Below the pieces are notes generated by a model that saw only the letters and a list, made by a program, of their open reading frames with translations, was not told the DNA's origin and made no database searches. Shown in pieces: positions 26,940 to 35,664 of a stretch of DNA of 48,637 bases. Each line of letters opens with the position of its first letter. The stretch's first letter is position 1. Position numbers and translations under genes: made by a program. The DNA comes from an uncultured Eubacteriales bacterium (GTDB lineage: Bacteria > Bacillota > Clostridia > Christensenellales > Aristaeellaceae), in contig UQNN01000017.1 of NCBI GenBank assembly GCA_900542445.1, forward strand, positions 1-48,637. The letters run 5' to 3'.

Positions 26940-28252
26940 GAAAATGCATTGCGCTGTGCATGGTGGCGCTCGTGCTGACGCTGCTTGGCCCAGGGATGGC
27001 GCTGGTCGTTTCCCGAAGCTTTGCGTTGACGATGGAGCGGGAACGCGCACGGGCGCTTGGTGAGGAAGCGGCGATTGCGCGCGCGCTGACGCTGGAAACC
27101 GCGGAGGGAAACGTTGGTCGATCCACTGCTTCAACTTTGCAGACGCGGTATGGCTCAAACGAATTGACGATCTATTTGCTGCAAAACGGCGAGACGATCA
27201 CGGGCGAAGCGCTTCCGACGGTGCAGAAACTGCCTGAACTGCTGAACACGGAAACGCGCGCGACGCTGCTGGATGGGGTAAGCGAACGGCTGCTGATTGC
27301 GCATGCGCTGGACGGAGAAATCACGCTGCTGACCGCGCTGGATGTTTCGCCCGTGTATGCGCTCCGCCGCGAATTGCTGCGGGGCGCGGCGGTGTTGGGC
27401 CTGATCGGTCTGGCTCTGGCCGGGGCGCTGGCCATCTGGATTTCCGGCGTGCTGACAAGGCCGCTGAATCAACTGGCCGACGCGGCGGCAAAACTGGCGG
27501 ACGGCGATTACGACGCGCCCCTGCCGGCTGCAAAAAACGATGAGATGAACGCGCTGATTCGTGCGTTTTCCCGCATGAGCGCGGCAATCGACGAACGGGA
27601 AACCGCGCTTCGCACACAGGCGGAGGAACGGCAGGCGCTCATCGACGCGCTGGCGCATGAAATGCGCACGCCGCTGACGGCCATCCTTGGCGGCGCGCGG
27701 CTCTTGCAGCAATCCCGACTGAGCGGCAGCCAGCAGAGCGAACTGCTCGATACGATGGCGCGGGAGGCGTCGCGGCTCTCGACGATGGACGAGCGCCTGC
27801 TGCTGCTCACACGGCTTGATCACGAAGCACCCGCATTTGCACCGTTTGATTCACAGGCGATGGCGCGGGAAGCGCTGAGCGTGTTTGACGGCGTGCGGCT
27901 GGAAGGGGATGACGCGGTATTCGTCGGCGAGCGGGAGCTGACGATTCTGCTGCTGCGCAATCTGGTGGTCAATGCGCAGAGGGCGGGAGGAAAAGAGGCC
28001 GTCCGCGTGACGCTGCATCCCGACGGATTTGACGTGACGGATTACGGCTGCGGCATGACGAAAGAACAGATCGCGCGGGCGTTTGAGCCGTTTTATAAGG
28101 CCGATAAGGCGCGAACCAGGAGCGCGGGCGGCGCGGGGCTGGGACTGCCGCTCTGCCGAAAAATCGCGCGGCTGCATCACGGGGAACTCCACATGAAAAG
28201 CGAAATCGGCAGAGGCACGCGCGTTTGTTATAGGTTTGATACATCTCTGTGA
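26936..28252 (+). CDS. Sensor histidine kinase
   Basis: A 438-residue kinase, partner of the preceding regulator. A membrane segment near 5-27, a short extracellular part, a second segment near 150-170, a HAMP domain (about 170-225) and HisKA with His241 in DALAHEMRTPLTA. The ATPase motifs are LLLRNLVVNAQRAG, DYGCGM and GGAGLGLPLC. The extracellular domain is only about 120 residues, fitting a small-molecule or envelope signal. Translation is coupled to the regulator by the ATGA overlap. Confidence 0.93.
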   Translation: MRKCIALCMVALVLTLLGPGMALVVSRSFALTMERERARALGEEAAIARALTLETAEGNVGRSTASTLQTRYGSNELTIYLLQNGETITGEALPTVQKLPELLNTETRATLLDGVSERLLIAHALDGEITLLTALDVSPVYALRRELLRGAAVLGLIGLALAGALAIWISGVLTRPLNQLADAAAKLADGDYDAPLPAAKNDEMNALIRAFSRMSAAIDERETALRTQAEERQALIDALAHEMRTPLTAILGGARLLQQSRLSGSQQSELLDTMAREASRLSTMDERLLLLTRLDHEAPAFAPFDSQAMAREALSVFDGVRLEGDDAVFVGERELTILLLRNLVVNAQRAGGKEAVRVTLHPDGFDVTDYGCGMTKEQIARAFEPFYKADKARTRSAGGAGLGLPLCRKIARLHHGELHMKSEIGRGTRVCYRFDTSL

Positions 28253-28341
28253 CGACACGGAAACGCATAATCGGGTAGCATAAAGGCACGGAAACGACAC
28301 CGAAAGAACAGCCTAACGACATGGAAAGGAAGGGATTTGGC

Positions 28342-29352
28342 ATGAAAAAGACAGGCCTGGCCGTACTGATGGCGCTGCTTTGTCTGCCGATAGGGGCGAA
28401 GGCCGTGCGCGAAGGCGTTGTCGAGAATGCGCCAATGGTCGAGGTGCGGGAGACGGCTTCCTATCTGCCCAGCGTGCGGCAGGAGAAGGCGGAAACGGAC
28501 TGGATGCTGGAGGAAGCCTACACCGAGATCGATACGACGGAGATGATGTATGCCGATATCGGGCGATGGCTGACGAGCAACTGCCGCCTGACCATGGGCG
28601 AGCGCAAGCGCATGGAAAAGCTGATGGCGGCTTATGCGGCGGGTGAGCGAACCGGAGACGGCGCAAGTGTGCTGGAAGCGAAGAAGCGCGTCCGCGTCGG
28701 CGTATATGCGCTTGATCCGAAGGAATACGACGGGGAACGGGTGCTGCTGCTCCTGCCGGGCAACTGCCTGACGGATGAGGAGATGCTGGCGATTCTGGAC
28801 GCGTATCATCAGCTGGGCGAGGTCTTTGATCCGGATGCGCTGAATGAGCGCAACTGCGTGCGCGGGCACACCTACACGCGCGACCTGTCCAAAGAGGAGG
28901 ACGAGCGCAACGAGAATCTGCGCAGCCAGATAGAGCGCGGCATCCTCAGGCGGGAAGATGTGCCCGAAAAGCTGAAGGCCGTCGAGCTGGATAACGCTTC
29001 ATTTCTCGGATCGTATAACGGAAAGTTTATTTTCGCGCCGTATCGGCGGTTGACCGACGACGAGCTGGCCGATATGCTGTTTCTCAAGGATGTGCAAAAC
29101 CAGTGCGAGGGCCTTGACCTCGACCTGCTGGAACGCAACGCCCGGCTGGCCATACATGAGGCGGGCTATCCGCTCAGCGCAACGCTTTACCGGATGCACA
29201 GCTACACGGATCGAATTCTCTCCGGCAGAGAATGGAAGAAAAAGCGGATTGTTTCGCTGACCTTTTCCTATTCGGATGAGGCAGGCGCCGCGCAGAAGGT
29301 ATACGTGTATCTGGACGGCGGAACGGGAAAAGTCGATCAAATCGAGCCATGA
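28342..29352 (+). CDS. Exported protein of unknown function
   Basis: A 336-residue protein. ATG at 28342 follows AGGAAGGGA and begins a signal peptide (MKKTGLAVLMALLCLPIGAKA). The mature part is charged and mostly helical, with no motif I recognise. The last 40 residues (KRIVSLTFSYSDEAG to YVYLDGGTGKVDQIEP) look like a PepSY-type beta strand pair, seen in some secreted inhibitors and two-component accessory proteins; this is a weak resemblance. Its place right after a sensor kinase suggests a link to that signalling system. Confidence 0.6.
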   Translation: MKKTGLAVLMALLCLPIGAKAVREGVVENAPMVEVRETASYLPSVRQEKAETDWMLEEAYTEIDTTEMMYADIGRWLTSNCRLTMGERKRMEKLMAAYAAGERTGDGASVLEAKKRVRVGVYALDPKEYDGERVLLLLPGNCLTDEEMLAILDAYHQLGEVFDPDALNERNCVRGHTYTRDLSKEEDERNENLRSQIERGILRREDVPEKLKAVELDNASFLGSYNGKFIFAPYRRLTDDELADMLFLKDVQNQCEGLDLDLLERNARLAIHEAGYPLSATLYRMHSYTDRILSGREWKKKRIVSLTFSYSDEAGAAQKVYVYLDGGTGKVDQIEP

Positions 29353-29361
29353 AACGCAAAA

Positions 29362-29391
29362 GGCTGTCCGCCCCGGCAGGGGAGGACAGCC
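29362..29391 (+). terminator. Hairpin after the exported-protein gene
   Basis: GGCTGTCC pairs with GGACAGCC and an inner CCCC/GGGG extends the stem. The outer arms are identical to those at 4462-4487. There is no T-run, so it is a weak terminator or a stabiliser. The rest up to 29476 shows nothing. Confidence 0.5.
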
Positions 29392-29476
29392 GATATGGCT
29401 TAACGCACAGGGAACGGAGTGAAGCCCGTTTACATGTGCAGGCCCTGTGGCCTAAGAACGGACGTGTTCAGCACGT

Positions 29477-30832
29477 TTACAGGTTTTCGCCGTTGCTTTC
29501 CATTACGGTTTGATACCAGAAGGCGGAATCCTTCGGCGTGCGTTTCTGCGTGGCATAATCCACGTGAATCAGCCCAAAGCGCTCGCTGTAACCATACGCC
29601 CACTCGTAATTATCCATCAGCGACCAGGCAAAGTAGCCCGCGGCGTCTACGCCGTCCTCCGCCGCGCGGCGATAGGCCAGCAGATAGCGGCGCATGTAAT
29701 CCTCGCGGTTCGGATCATGCACATGGCCGTCGAGCGAGATGGCGTCGTGCGCGGACATGCCGTTTTCGGAGATGATGAACGGCGTTTGATAGCGCTCATA
29801 GAGGAATTTCGGCCCCCAATAGAGCGCATCCGGGCGAATCGTCCAGCCGATGGCCGTTCGCGGTTCGCCGATTGCGCCCGGCACTTCTTCATAGCCTTTG
29901 GCGTTGTCGGCGGCACGGAAAAAACGGCCGTTGTAGATATTTTGCGCGTAGAAATCCAGCGGCTGGCTGATCAGAGTCAGGTCGTTTTCCCAGCCCTGCG
30001 GCAGCGCGCCGAAAAAATGCCTGCCGGATTCCGGATAATGGCCCAGCATCACCGGGTCGCTCCACCAGGCGACGTTAAACGCCCAGAAATCGCCGGTCGG
30101 CACGTCGAAATACGCTTTACGCGCGGCTTCCACATCAGCAGGAGCAGAGGTGAACGGAATGGCCGCGTCGCCGCACGGCGCATAGCCCACGCGGCAATCC
30201 GGAACGAGCGAACGCAGGGCGCGAACCGCCAGACCGTGCGCCTTGAGCACATGATGGCTCATCGGGATGGTCGCGGCGGCGGGGAGCATCAGTCCCGGCG
30301 CGTGAGCGCCCGTGCCATAGCCCAGACCGATGAAGCACTGCGGCTCGTTGAGCGTGATGAAATCCTTCACGCGGTTGCCGAAACGGCGCGCGCAGACGGA
30401 GACATATGCTTCAAACCACTTTGGGCTGTCCGGATTGGCCCACGCGCCGCGCTCCGCAAGCGCTTGCGGATAATCCCAGTGGAACAGCGTGACAAACGGG
30501 CGGATGCCGTTGGCGAGCAGCGCGTCAATCAGGCGGTTGTAAAACGCGACGCCCTCCTCGTTGACCGCGCCGACGCCCTGCGGCAGAATGCGCGGCCAGG
30601 AGAGGGAGAAGCGGTAGTTTTTTACGCCCAGCCGCGCCATGAGCTTTACGTCTTCTTCGACGCGGTGATAATGATCGCAGGCGATATCGCCGGTGTGACC
30701 GCCGTAGATTTTGCCCGGCCAGTGGGAAAACGTATCCCAGACGGAAGGCCCCTTGCCGCCCTCAAATGCCGCGCCTTCAATCTGGTAGGACGCGGTCGCC
30801 GCGCCCCAAATGAAATCCTTGCGAAAGCCCAT
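29477..30832 (-). CDS. Beta-glucosidase, glycoside hydrolase family 1
   Basis: A 451-residue cytoplasmic retaining glycosidase. The N-terminus FIWGAATASYQIEGA is the family signature, Glu163 in TLNEPQ is the acid/base and Glu356 in ISENGM the nucleophile. Length is typical (about 450). There is no signal peptide, so it would hydrolyse imported cellobiose or other beta-glucosides. Residues that grip a 6-phosphate in phospho-beta-glucosidases are not evident, which fits uptake by the neighbouring ABC transporter rather than a PTS. It has its own promoter behind the transporter terminator; GGAGG lies eight bases before the start. Confidence 0.93.
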   Translation of the reverse strand: MGFRKDFIWGAATASYQIEGAAFEGGKGPSVWDTFSHWPGKIYGGHTGDIACDHYHRVEEDVKLMARLGVKNYRFSLSWPRILPQGVGAVNEEGVAFYNRLIDALLANGIRPFVTLFHWDYPQALAERGAWANPDSPKWFEAYVSVCARRFGNRVKDFITLNEPQCFIGLGYGTGAHAPGLMLPAAATIPMSHHVLKAHGLAVRALRSLVPDCRVGYAPCGDAAIPFTSAPADVEAARKAYFDVPTGDFWAFNVAWWSDPVMLGHYPESGRHFFGALPQGWENDLTLISQPLDFYAQNIYNGRFFRAADNAKGYEEVPGAIGEPRTAIGWTIRPDALYWGPKFLYERYQTPFIISENGMSAHDAISLDGHVHDPNREDYMRRYLLAYRRAAEDGVDAAGYFAWSLMDNYEWAYGYSERFGLIHVDYATQKRTPKDSAFWYQTVMESNGENL

Positions 30833-30851
30833 GAAAAAAACCTCCTGAACG

Positions 30852-30879
30852 TTTATATGCTGCTTCTATCATACAGCAA
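30852..30879 (-). promoter_or_regulatory. Promoter of the beta-glucosidase gene
   Basis: On the minus strand, TTGCTG (30879-30874), a 16-base spacer and TATAAA (30857-30852). An inverted TGCTG/CAGCA pair spans the spacer and -35 and may be an operator. Confidence 0.6.
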
Positions 30880-30884
30880 AACGA

Positions 30885-30922
30885 TAAAAAAGAACAGGGC
30901 TGTTTTTGAAGCAGCCCTGTTC
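30885..30922 (-). terminator. Terminator of the sugar ABC operon
   Basis: On the minus strand GAACAGGGCTG pairs perfectly with CAGCCCTGTTC over nine bases, then a T-run. It lies 22 bases after the last permease gene. Confidence 0.85.
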
Positions 30923-30943
30923 GAGTGGAAGCGAAAAAGGTTT

Positions 30944-31822
30944 TCAGCCCTTCACACCGCCGAGCGCAACGCCAGCGACGATGAACTTGCTCAGAAACAG
31001 ATAGATGATGATGACCGGCATGATCGCGATGGCGATCAGCATGTAGACCTGACCCATATCGAATTTAAGGAAGTCCGCGCTGCGGAGCTGAGCGATCAAA
31101 ATCGGGAGGGTCTTTTTCTTGTTGCTGGTCAGAATCAGGGCCGGAACGAAGTAGTTGTTCCACGAGGCGACAAAGGTGAAAATCGCCTGCACGGCCAGCG
31201 CTGGTTTCATGATCGGCAGCACCACGTGGTTAAACGTGTGGAATTCGCCGGAACCGTCGATGCGCGCCGCTTCCACGATTTCCATCGGCAGGTTGCTCTT
31301 CATGTAGGAAACCATGAAATAATACACGGTCGGCGCGGCGATGCTCGGCAGGAACAGCGGAATCAGCGTGTCGGTGAGCTTCATGTTCGTCATCAAACGA
31401 AGGAAACCCAGCGCGGAAACCTGCGTCGGCATCGTCATGATGAGGATGATGAACGCGGAAGCGATCTTCTTGAGCTTGAAGTCGTAGGCGTGCACGCCGT
31501 AGGCCGTCAGCGCGGAGAAGTAAATCGAAAGAATCGCGGAGAGGGCGGCGATGACCAGACTGTTTTTGATGCCCGAAAGAATCGGAATGTTCGCATCCGC
31601 CAGCACGTTTTTGAGGTTCGTCATGAACGATTTGCCGGGCAGGAAGGAGAACCCGCGCTGAATCTGGTAATGGTTGCGCGTAGCATTGATAATCAGCACA
31701 TAGAAGAAGAACAGGCAGAGGAAGCAGAGGAACGCCAGCACCACATAACTCACAATGCGGCGTGCCAGCAGCTCGTGTCTGCTGTGCTCAGCGCCCTTAT
31801 CTTTGACGGCTTGCGTAGTCAT
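30944..31822 (-). CDS. Sugar ABC transporter permease (MalG/CUT1 type)
   Basis: A 292-residue membrane protein with about six helices. The C-terminal half has the CUT1 EAA loop EAARIDGSGEFHTFNHVVLP (near residues 184-203) that docks on the ATPase. It overlaps the upstream permease gene by four bases. No ATPase gene lies in this operon; CUT1 sugar systems often share one ATPase (MsmK/MsmX) encoded elsewhere. Together with the binding protein and GH1 enzyme it suggests uptake of beta-glucosides or cello-oligosaccharides. Confidence 0.92.
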   Translation of the reverse strand: MTTQAVKDKGAEHSRHELLARRIVSYVVLAFLCFLCLFFFYVLIINATRNHYQIQRGFSFLPGKSFMTNLKNVLADANIPILSGIKNSLVIAALSAILSIYFSALTAYGVHAYDFKLKKIASAFIILIMTMPTQVSALGFLRLMTNMKLTDTLIPLFLPSIAAPTVYYFMVSYMKSNLPMEIVEAARIDGSGEFHTFNHVVLPIMKPALAVQAIFTFVASWNNYFVPALILTSNKKKTLPILIAQLRSADFLKFDMGQVYMLIAIAIMPVIIIYLFLSKFIVAGVALGGVKG

Positions 31823-32748
31823 TTCTTTTTCCTCCCTTCGTCTTCATTGGTCGAGCGGTAGATCACAACGCACAGCACGGCGCAGATGATGAACAGGATG
31901 ACGGAAACCGCGCCGGCCATGCCGTAGTTCTTGCTGAACATGTGGTTGTTGAGGTACATGATCATGGTTGTGGCGCAGCGATCCGGATTGCCTTTGCCAT
32001 TGGTCAAAATCTGCGGCACATCGAACATCTGGAGGCCGCCGATGAGGGACGTGATCATCACGTAGACCAGAATGGGGCGGATGAGCGGCATGGTGATCTT
32101 CCAGAAAATCTGGTTCGGCGTGCAGCCGTCGATTTCGGCGGCTTCAAACAGGCTGAGGTCGATGCCCATGACGGCGGCCATCAGCAGGATGGTGGTGTTG
32201 CCGAACCACATCAAAAAGTTCATCAACGCAATCAGCCCGCGCGTGCCCGCGACGCTGGAAAGGAAGCGGAACGGTTCGTTGAGAATGCCCGCGGAGATCA
32301 GCGCGGCGTTGACCGGGCCGTTATCCGAGAAGAGGGCAAAGAACAGCATGGCGAACGCGGAGGCCATGATCAGGTTGGGCATGTAGATGACGGTCTTGAA
32401 GAACGGCTGGCAGCGGATACGCAGGCGGTTATCTGTAAACCAGACGGCCAGCAGCAGCGAAATAATGATCTGCGGCACAAAACCGAGAATCCACAGCAGC
32501 ATGGTGTTGCCCAGATATTTGGGCAGATCCAGGCTGAGCAGTTTGACGTAATTGCTAAGGCCCGTAAAGTTGGGGCCGATGACCTTCAAGCCGCTGCGAT
32601 AATACTCAAAAAAGCTGTAATAGATGGTTGAAGCGAGCGGAATCAGCTGGAAAATCGCAAAGGCGATGAAGAACGGCGCGATGAAAATATAGCCCCATTT
32701 CGCGTAGCTGATTGAGCGGCGCTTTGTTCCTTTTGCGGGCGCTTGCAT
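31819..32748 (-). CDS. Sugar ABC transporter permease (MalF/CUT1 type)
   Basis: A 309-residue membrane protein with about six helices and the EAA loop EAAEIDGCTPNQIFWKITMP near residues 205-224. ATG at 32748 (MQAPAKGTK) follows AAGGTG; a longer frame upstream would run through the intercistronic stem-loop and is rejected. It is the partner of the MalG-type permease, with which its end overlaps, and lies behind the binding-protein gene in the same transcript. Confidence 0.92.
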   Translation of the reverse strand: MQAPAKGTKRRSISYAKWGYIFIAPFFIAFAIFQLIPLASTIYYSFFEYYRSGLKVIGPNFTGLSNYVKLLSLDLPKYLGNTMLLWILGFVPQIIISLLLAVWFTDNRLRIRCQPFFKTVIYMPNLIMASAFAMLFFALFSDNGPVNAALISAGILNEPFRFLSSVAGTRGLIALMNFLMWFGNTTILLMAAVMGIDLSLFEAAEIDGCTPNQIFWKITMPLIRPILVYVMITSLIGGLQMFDVPQILTNGKGNPDRCATTMIMYLNNHMFSKNYGMAGAVSVILFIICAVLCVVIYRSTNEDEGRKKK

Positions 32749-32777
32749 ACGAATCACCTTTCTTTGTGGAATAAGAA

Positions 32778-32806
32778 AATGGGACGGGCAGAGCGCCCGC
32801 CCCATT
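32778..32806 (-). promoter_or_regulatory. Intercistronic stem-loop after binding-protein gene
   Basis: AATGGGACGGGC pairs with GCCCGCCCCATT (one mismatch that is G-U on one strand) over a five-base loop. It lies between the binding-protein stop and the permease start, as in the other two transporter operons. Confidence 0.6.
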
Positions 32807-32825
32807 GTGCGTATGGGTTAGAGGA

Positions 32826-34187
32826 TTATTCCGGCCAGACAACCTCGGTCAGTTCCGGATAGAGCTCCATGATCGCGGTTTCAAAGTTCTTCTTCGCGCC
32901 ATCGATATCCACGGTGCCGTCGAAGTAATCGCGGAACGCGTTCTGGATCTGCTCGTTGCAGCCCTGGTCATACGGACCGACGTTGCTCATGTCGATCTTC
33001 TCAGCGGACTTGGCGAACAGCGCGATGTGGTTCTGGCCGCCGAGGAACGCGGACTGATAATCGCTGTTCGCGATTTCGTTCATGGCTTCGATGTTGTTGG
33101 TGTAATCCTGAGTATCAAGGGTGATCTGCTTGTCGATTTCCTTGTCGCAGGTCAGCTTGGTCATGACGTCCTTGATGGTCTCGGCGTTATCCGTGCCGGT
33201 CGCGGCGCAGATCCAGGTGCCGCCCCAGTAATAGGACTGCGGGCCTTCGCAAACCGCGTAATCGCCGTAGATGCCGTTGCCGACTTCTTCCTTGCCGCCT
33301 TCAGCGACCGGCGTGGCGAGGGAGTTGCCCAGCAGGGTGAAGTTGATGCCCCAAGTGGAGTAGAAGAAGCCGAAGACCTTGCCTTCCGGACCCTGATCGG
33401 CCGCCCAGGTGTTATCCCAGAGCCTGGACTTGTTGTTGTAGCCCTTGTCGGTGAATTCCTTGGTCTGCTCAACCCACTTCATGATGTTGGCGTCAACCTT
33501 GACGGTCGTGCCGTCCACCCACGGAGCGGAAACGTTGTTGGAGAAGGTGCGGTAGCTGTCGTCGTAGCCGGAGAGCATCTTGTAGCCCTTTTCGGCGGCC
33601 TTCGCGGCAACCTCGTTGAACTTATCCCAATCGCTCAGATAGGTCTGCACTTCGGCGGGATCATCCGTGCCGAGCACGTCCTTGGCGATGGAGCGGCGGT
33701 AAGCGAACAGGCCCGGCGTCGCCTGCCAGGTCACGCCCTTGAGCACGCCGTCGGCAGTCGCGATATCCTGCGTGTACTTATACTGGCCGGCCAGCTCGTC
33801 GTCGGTCAGACCGATATCGGCGCGAACATCCAGCGTGTACGGAGAATCCACATACTTGAGCGCGTAGTCGGCTTCGATGAGGAACATGTCGATCTTGTCG
33901 TCATCGGCGGCGGACTCCTGAGAGAGCAGAGCCTCATCCAGCTTGTTCTGGTAGTTGTTGTCGGCGTTCGGGTTGATCGTCCATTTGACGATGGTGCCGT
34001 CGTTCAGGGTTGTGGTGGACTTGTCTTCCGCAACTTCCTTGACTTCCGGATAGTAGGCGTTGAAGCGGGACTGGAATTCGTCGTTCCAGCACCAGACGTT
34101 CAGCACGCTGCCCTCAGCGAGGGAGACGCTAGCCAGAGAGCTCATCGCGAGCGCGAGCGCCAAAGCCTTAGACAAATGTTTCCTCAT
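32826..34187 (-). CDS. Sugar ABC transporter substrate-binding protein
   Basis: A 453-residue exported family-1 sugar-binding protein. The signal peptide MRKHLSKALALALAMSSLAS ends near SLAE. The mature part starts VLNVWCWNDEFQSRFNAYYP, with DMFLIEADYALKYV and a Trp-rich region (SYYWGGTWICAATG) suited to stacking on sugars. AAGGAGG lies eight bases before the start. There is no lipobox Cys, which is unusual for a Gram-positive carrier and is shared with the first operon's protein. The context (GH1, cellobiose phosphorylase, LacI) points to cellobiose or longer beta-glucans as ligand. Confidence 0.9.
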   Translation of the reverse strand: MRKHLSKALALALAMSSLASVSLAEGSVLNVWCWNDEFQSRFNAYYPEVKEVAEDKSTTTLNDGTIVKWTINPNADNNYQNKLDEALLSQESAADDDKIDMFLIEADYALKYVDSPYTLDVRADIGLTDDELAGQYKYTQDIATADGVLKGVTWQATPGLFAYRRSIAKDVLGTDDPAEVQTYLSDWDKFNEVAAKAAEKGYKMLSGYDDSYRTFSNNVSAPWVDGTTVKVDANIMKWVEQTKEFTDKGYNNKSRLWDNTWAADQGPEGKVFGFFYSTWGINFTLLGNSLATPVAEGGKEEVGNGIYGDYAVCEGPQSYYWGGTWICAATGTDNAETIKDVMTKLTCDKEIDKQITLDTQDYTNNIEAMNEIANSDYQSAFLGGQNHIALFAKSAEKIDMSNVGPYDQGCNEQIQNAFRDYFDGTVDIDGAKKNFETAIMELYPELTEVVWPE

Positions 34188-34243
34188 AAGAAATAACCTC
34201 CTTTTTATTGTTCACCCTCATTCCGCAGAGGGAGAATCGCACA

Positions 34244-35257
34244 TCAAGCCAGCCTTGCGACTGTGCCGCCCGTGATGAGACGGCAGGGAACGGAAACGAT
34301 TTCGGGGAGCGTCGTGCGCGGCTGCTCAATCAGATGAACGAGCTTACGCGCCGCCTCGCGGCCGATTTTGAAAGCGTCCTGTTCGACGGTGGTCAGCTGC
34401 GGCTGACACATCTGGATCATGGCCACGCCGTCGTACCCGGTGATGGAAATATCTTCCGGAACCCTCAGACCCGTCGCGCGAATGGCGTCCATGCCGCCCA
34501 GCGCGGAGTAGTCGTCCGGCATCAGGATGCAGGTGGGGCGATCCCTGAGACTGAGCAGCTGCGCCGTCGCCTCGCGGGTGGAGGCGGGATCGTGATACGG
34601 CGAAGCGATGAGGTAATCATCCGGCACGGAAAGACCCGCGTCGTTCATCGTTCGCAGAAAACTGGTCAGGCGGATGTCGCTGACGGTATCCTGCGCGCCG
34701 TAGATGAACGCGACTTTTTTGTGGCCCATCGAGAGAATGTAGCGGGTGAGCGCCTCAATGCCCTGCCTGTTTTCGGACTGTACGCAGGCTTTGTTGTTGA
34801 AAACGTGGTCGATGGTGACCAGCGGAAGCGGACTGGAGACGAGCTGGAGCACCTCGCTGTCGTCGAAGTGGGAACAGACGATGCAAACGCCGTCCACATT
34901 GCGATAGCGGCAATGTTCCAGATAGGTCATTTTGGAATGACCCATGTTGTGGGTGATAAAGGTGATATCATAGCCCCGGCGTTCGGCTTCCTGCTTGAAG
35001 GATTGCAGCACGGGGGAAAAATAGCTGTGGGTAAAACCGCTTTCGGTATCATCCGAATAGAGCACGCCGAGGTTGAACGTGCGCCCGATTTTCAGGCTCC
35101 GCGCGATGGCGTTGGCCCGATAGCCCATTTCATCCGCCACGGCGCGAACCTGCTTGCGGGTTTCTTCGCTCACGTCGGGGTAATCGTTGAGGGCTTTGCT
35201 CACGGTCGAGACGGAGAGGCCGCATCGAGCGGAAAGCTCTTTGATCGTAACGGCCAT
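34244..35257 (-). CDS. LacI-family transcriptional regulator
   Basis: A 337-residue repressor. The first 55 residues are the LacI helix-turn-helix with hinge (IKELSARCGLSVSTVSKALN, MGYRANAIARSLK). The rest is the periplasmic-binding-protein-like sensor (FNLGVLYSDDTESGFTHSYF, then GVCIVCSHFDDSEVL and ISITGYDGVAMIQMCQPQLT). It lies 56 bases upstream of the sugar-binding protein gene on the same strand and is divergent from cellobiose phosphorylase, so it probably controls the whole beta-glucoside locus. A small CCCTC/GAGGG stem lies between it and the next gene. Confidence 0.93.
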   Translation of the reverse strand: MAVTIKELSARCGLSVSTVSKALNDYPDVSEETRKQVRAVADEMGYRANAIARSLKIGRTFNLGVLYSDDTESGFTHSYFSPVLQSFKQEAERRGYDITFITHNMGHSKMTYLEHCRYRNVDGVCIVCSHFDDSEVLQLVSSPLPLVTIDHVFNNKACVQSENRQGIEALTRYILSMGHKKVAFIYGAQDTVSDIRLTSFLRTMNDAGLSVPDDYLIASPYHDPASTREATAQLLSLRDRPTCILMPDDYSALGGMDAIRATGLRVPEDISITGYDGVAMIQMCQPQLTTVEQDAFKIGREAARKLVHLIEQPRTTLPEIVSVPCRLITGGTVARLA

Positions 35258-35303
35258 GTTTCCATCTCCTTGTTTGTGAGGTTTGATGATTCCGAAATGT
35301 TCT

Positions 35304-35312
35304 AAACCGTTT
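35304..35312. promoter_or_regulatory. Candidate LacI-type operator
   Basis: AAACCGTTT is a short palindrome around a central base, like the core of many LacI-family operators. It lies just downstream of the -10 box of the regulator's own promoter, suitable for autorepression. No equally good copy was found before the phosphorylase or the binding-protein gene. Confidence 0.4.
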
Positions 35313-35322
35313 TCGTGATTTC

Positions 35323-35351
35323 ATTATACGACGACCTTGCCAAAATTGCAA
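35323..35351 (-). promoter_or_regulatory. Promoter of the LacI-family gene
   Basis: On the minus strand, TTGCAA (35351-35346), a 17-base spacer and a perfect TATAAT (35328-35323). Confidence 0.75.
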
Positions 35352-35533
35352 GCACTTTTTTCAAAAAACAGAAATTTTTTCTCAAACTCGGCTGAAAATG
35401 TGGCCGAAATGCTCAAAAACAGGACGCGTTTTATACGCGTATATAAAGGAAGAAGACGCAAAACGATTTCAGAAGAGGCGGGAAAGAACGAAAACGGCTG
35501 AAAAAAAGGATGGGCGAAATCGCGAAAAAAATC

Positions 35534-35562
35534 TTGATTTTTACGGAAAAATGGGATATAGT
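35534..35562 (+). promoter_or_regulatory. Promoter of the cellobiose phosphorylase gene
   Basis: TTGATT (35534-35539), a 17-base spacer and TATAGT (35557-35562), about 100 bases before the start. In the rest of this 407-base gap there is a pair of ACGCGT sites (35424-35429 and 35435-35440), 11 bases apart and possibly an operator. Otherwise the gap holds AT-rich DNA with no gene. Confidence 0.65.
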
Positions 35563-35664
35563 TGCATTAGATTCAAATGAGAAAGTGAACGCCAGAACGA
35601 AACCGATTTCGCATCGGCCGGCGGTGCGCCGAGCCGTTGCCGCTATAAAAAAGGAGGAAACCTC

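Noticed and set aside
29510..31861. Plus-strand open frame of 783 codons
   Set aside because: Antisense to GH1 and the permease gene; composition rich in Arg, His and Gln, no motif.
32805..34196. Plus-strand open frame of 463 codons, hydrophobic and Val-rich
   Set aside because: Looks membrane-like, but it is the antisense of the sugar-binding protein gene, whose signal peptide and ribosome site are clear.
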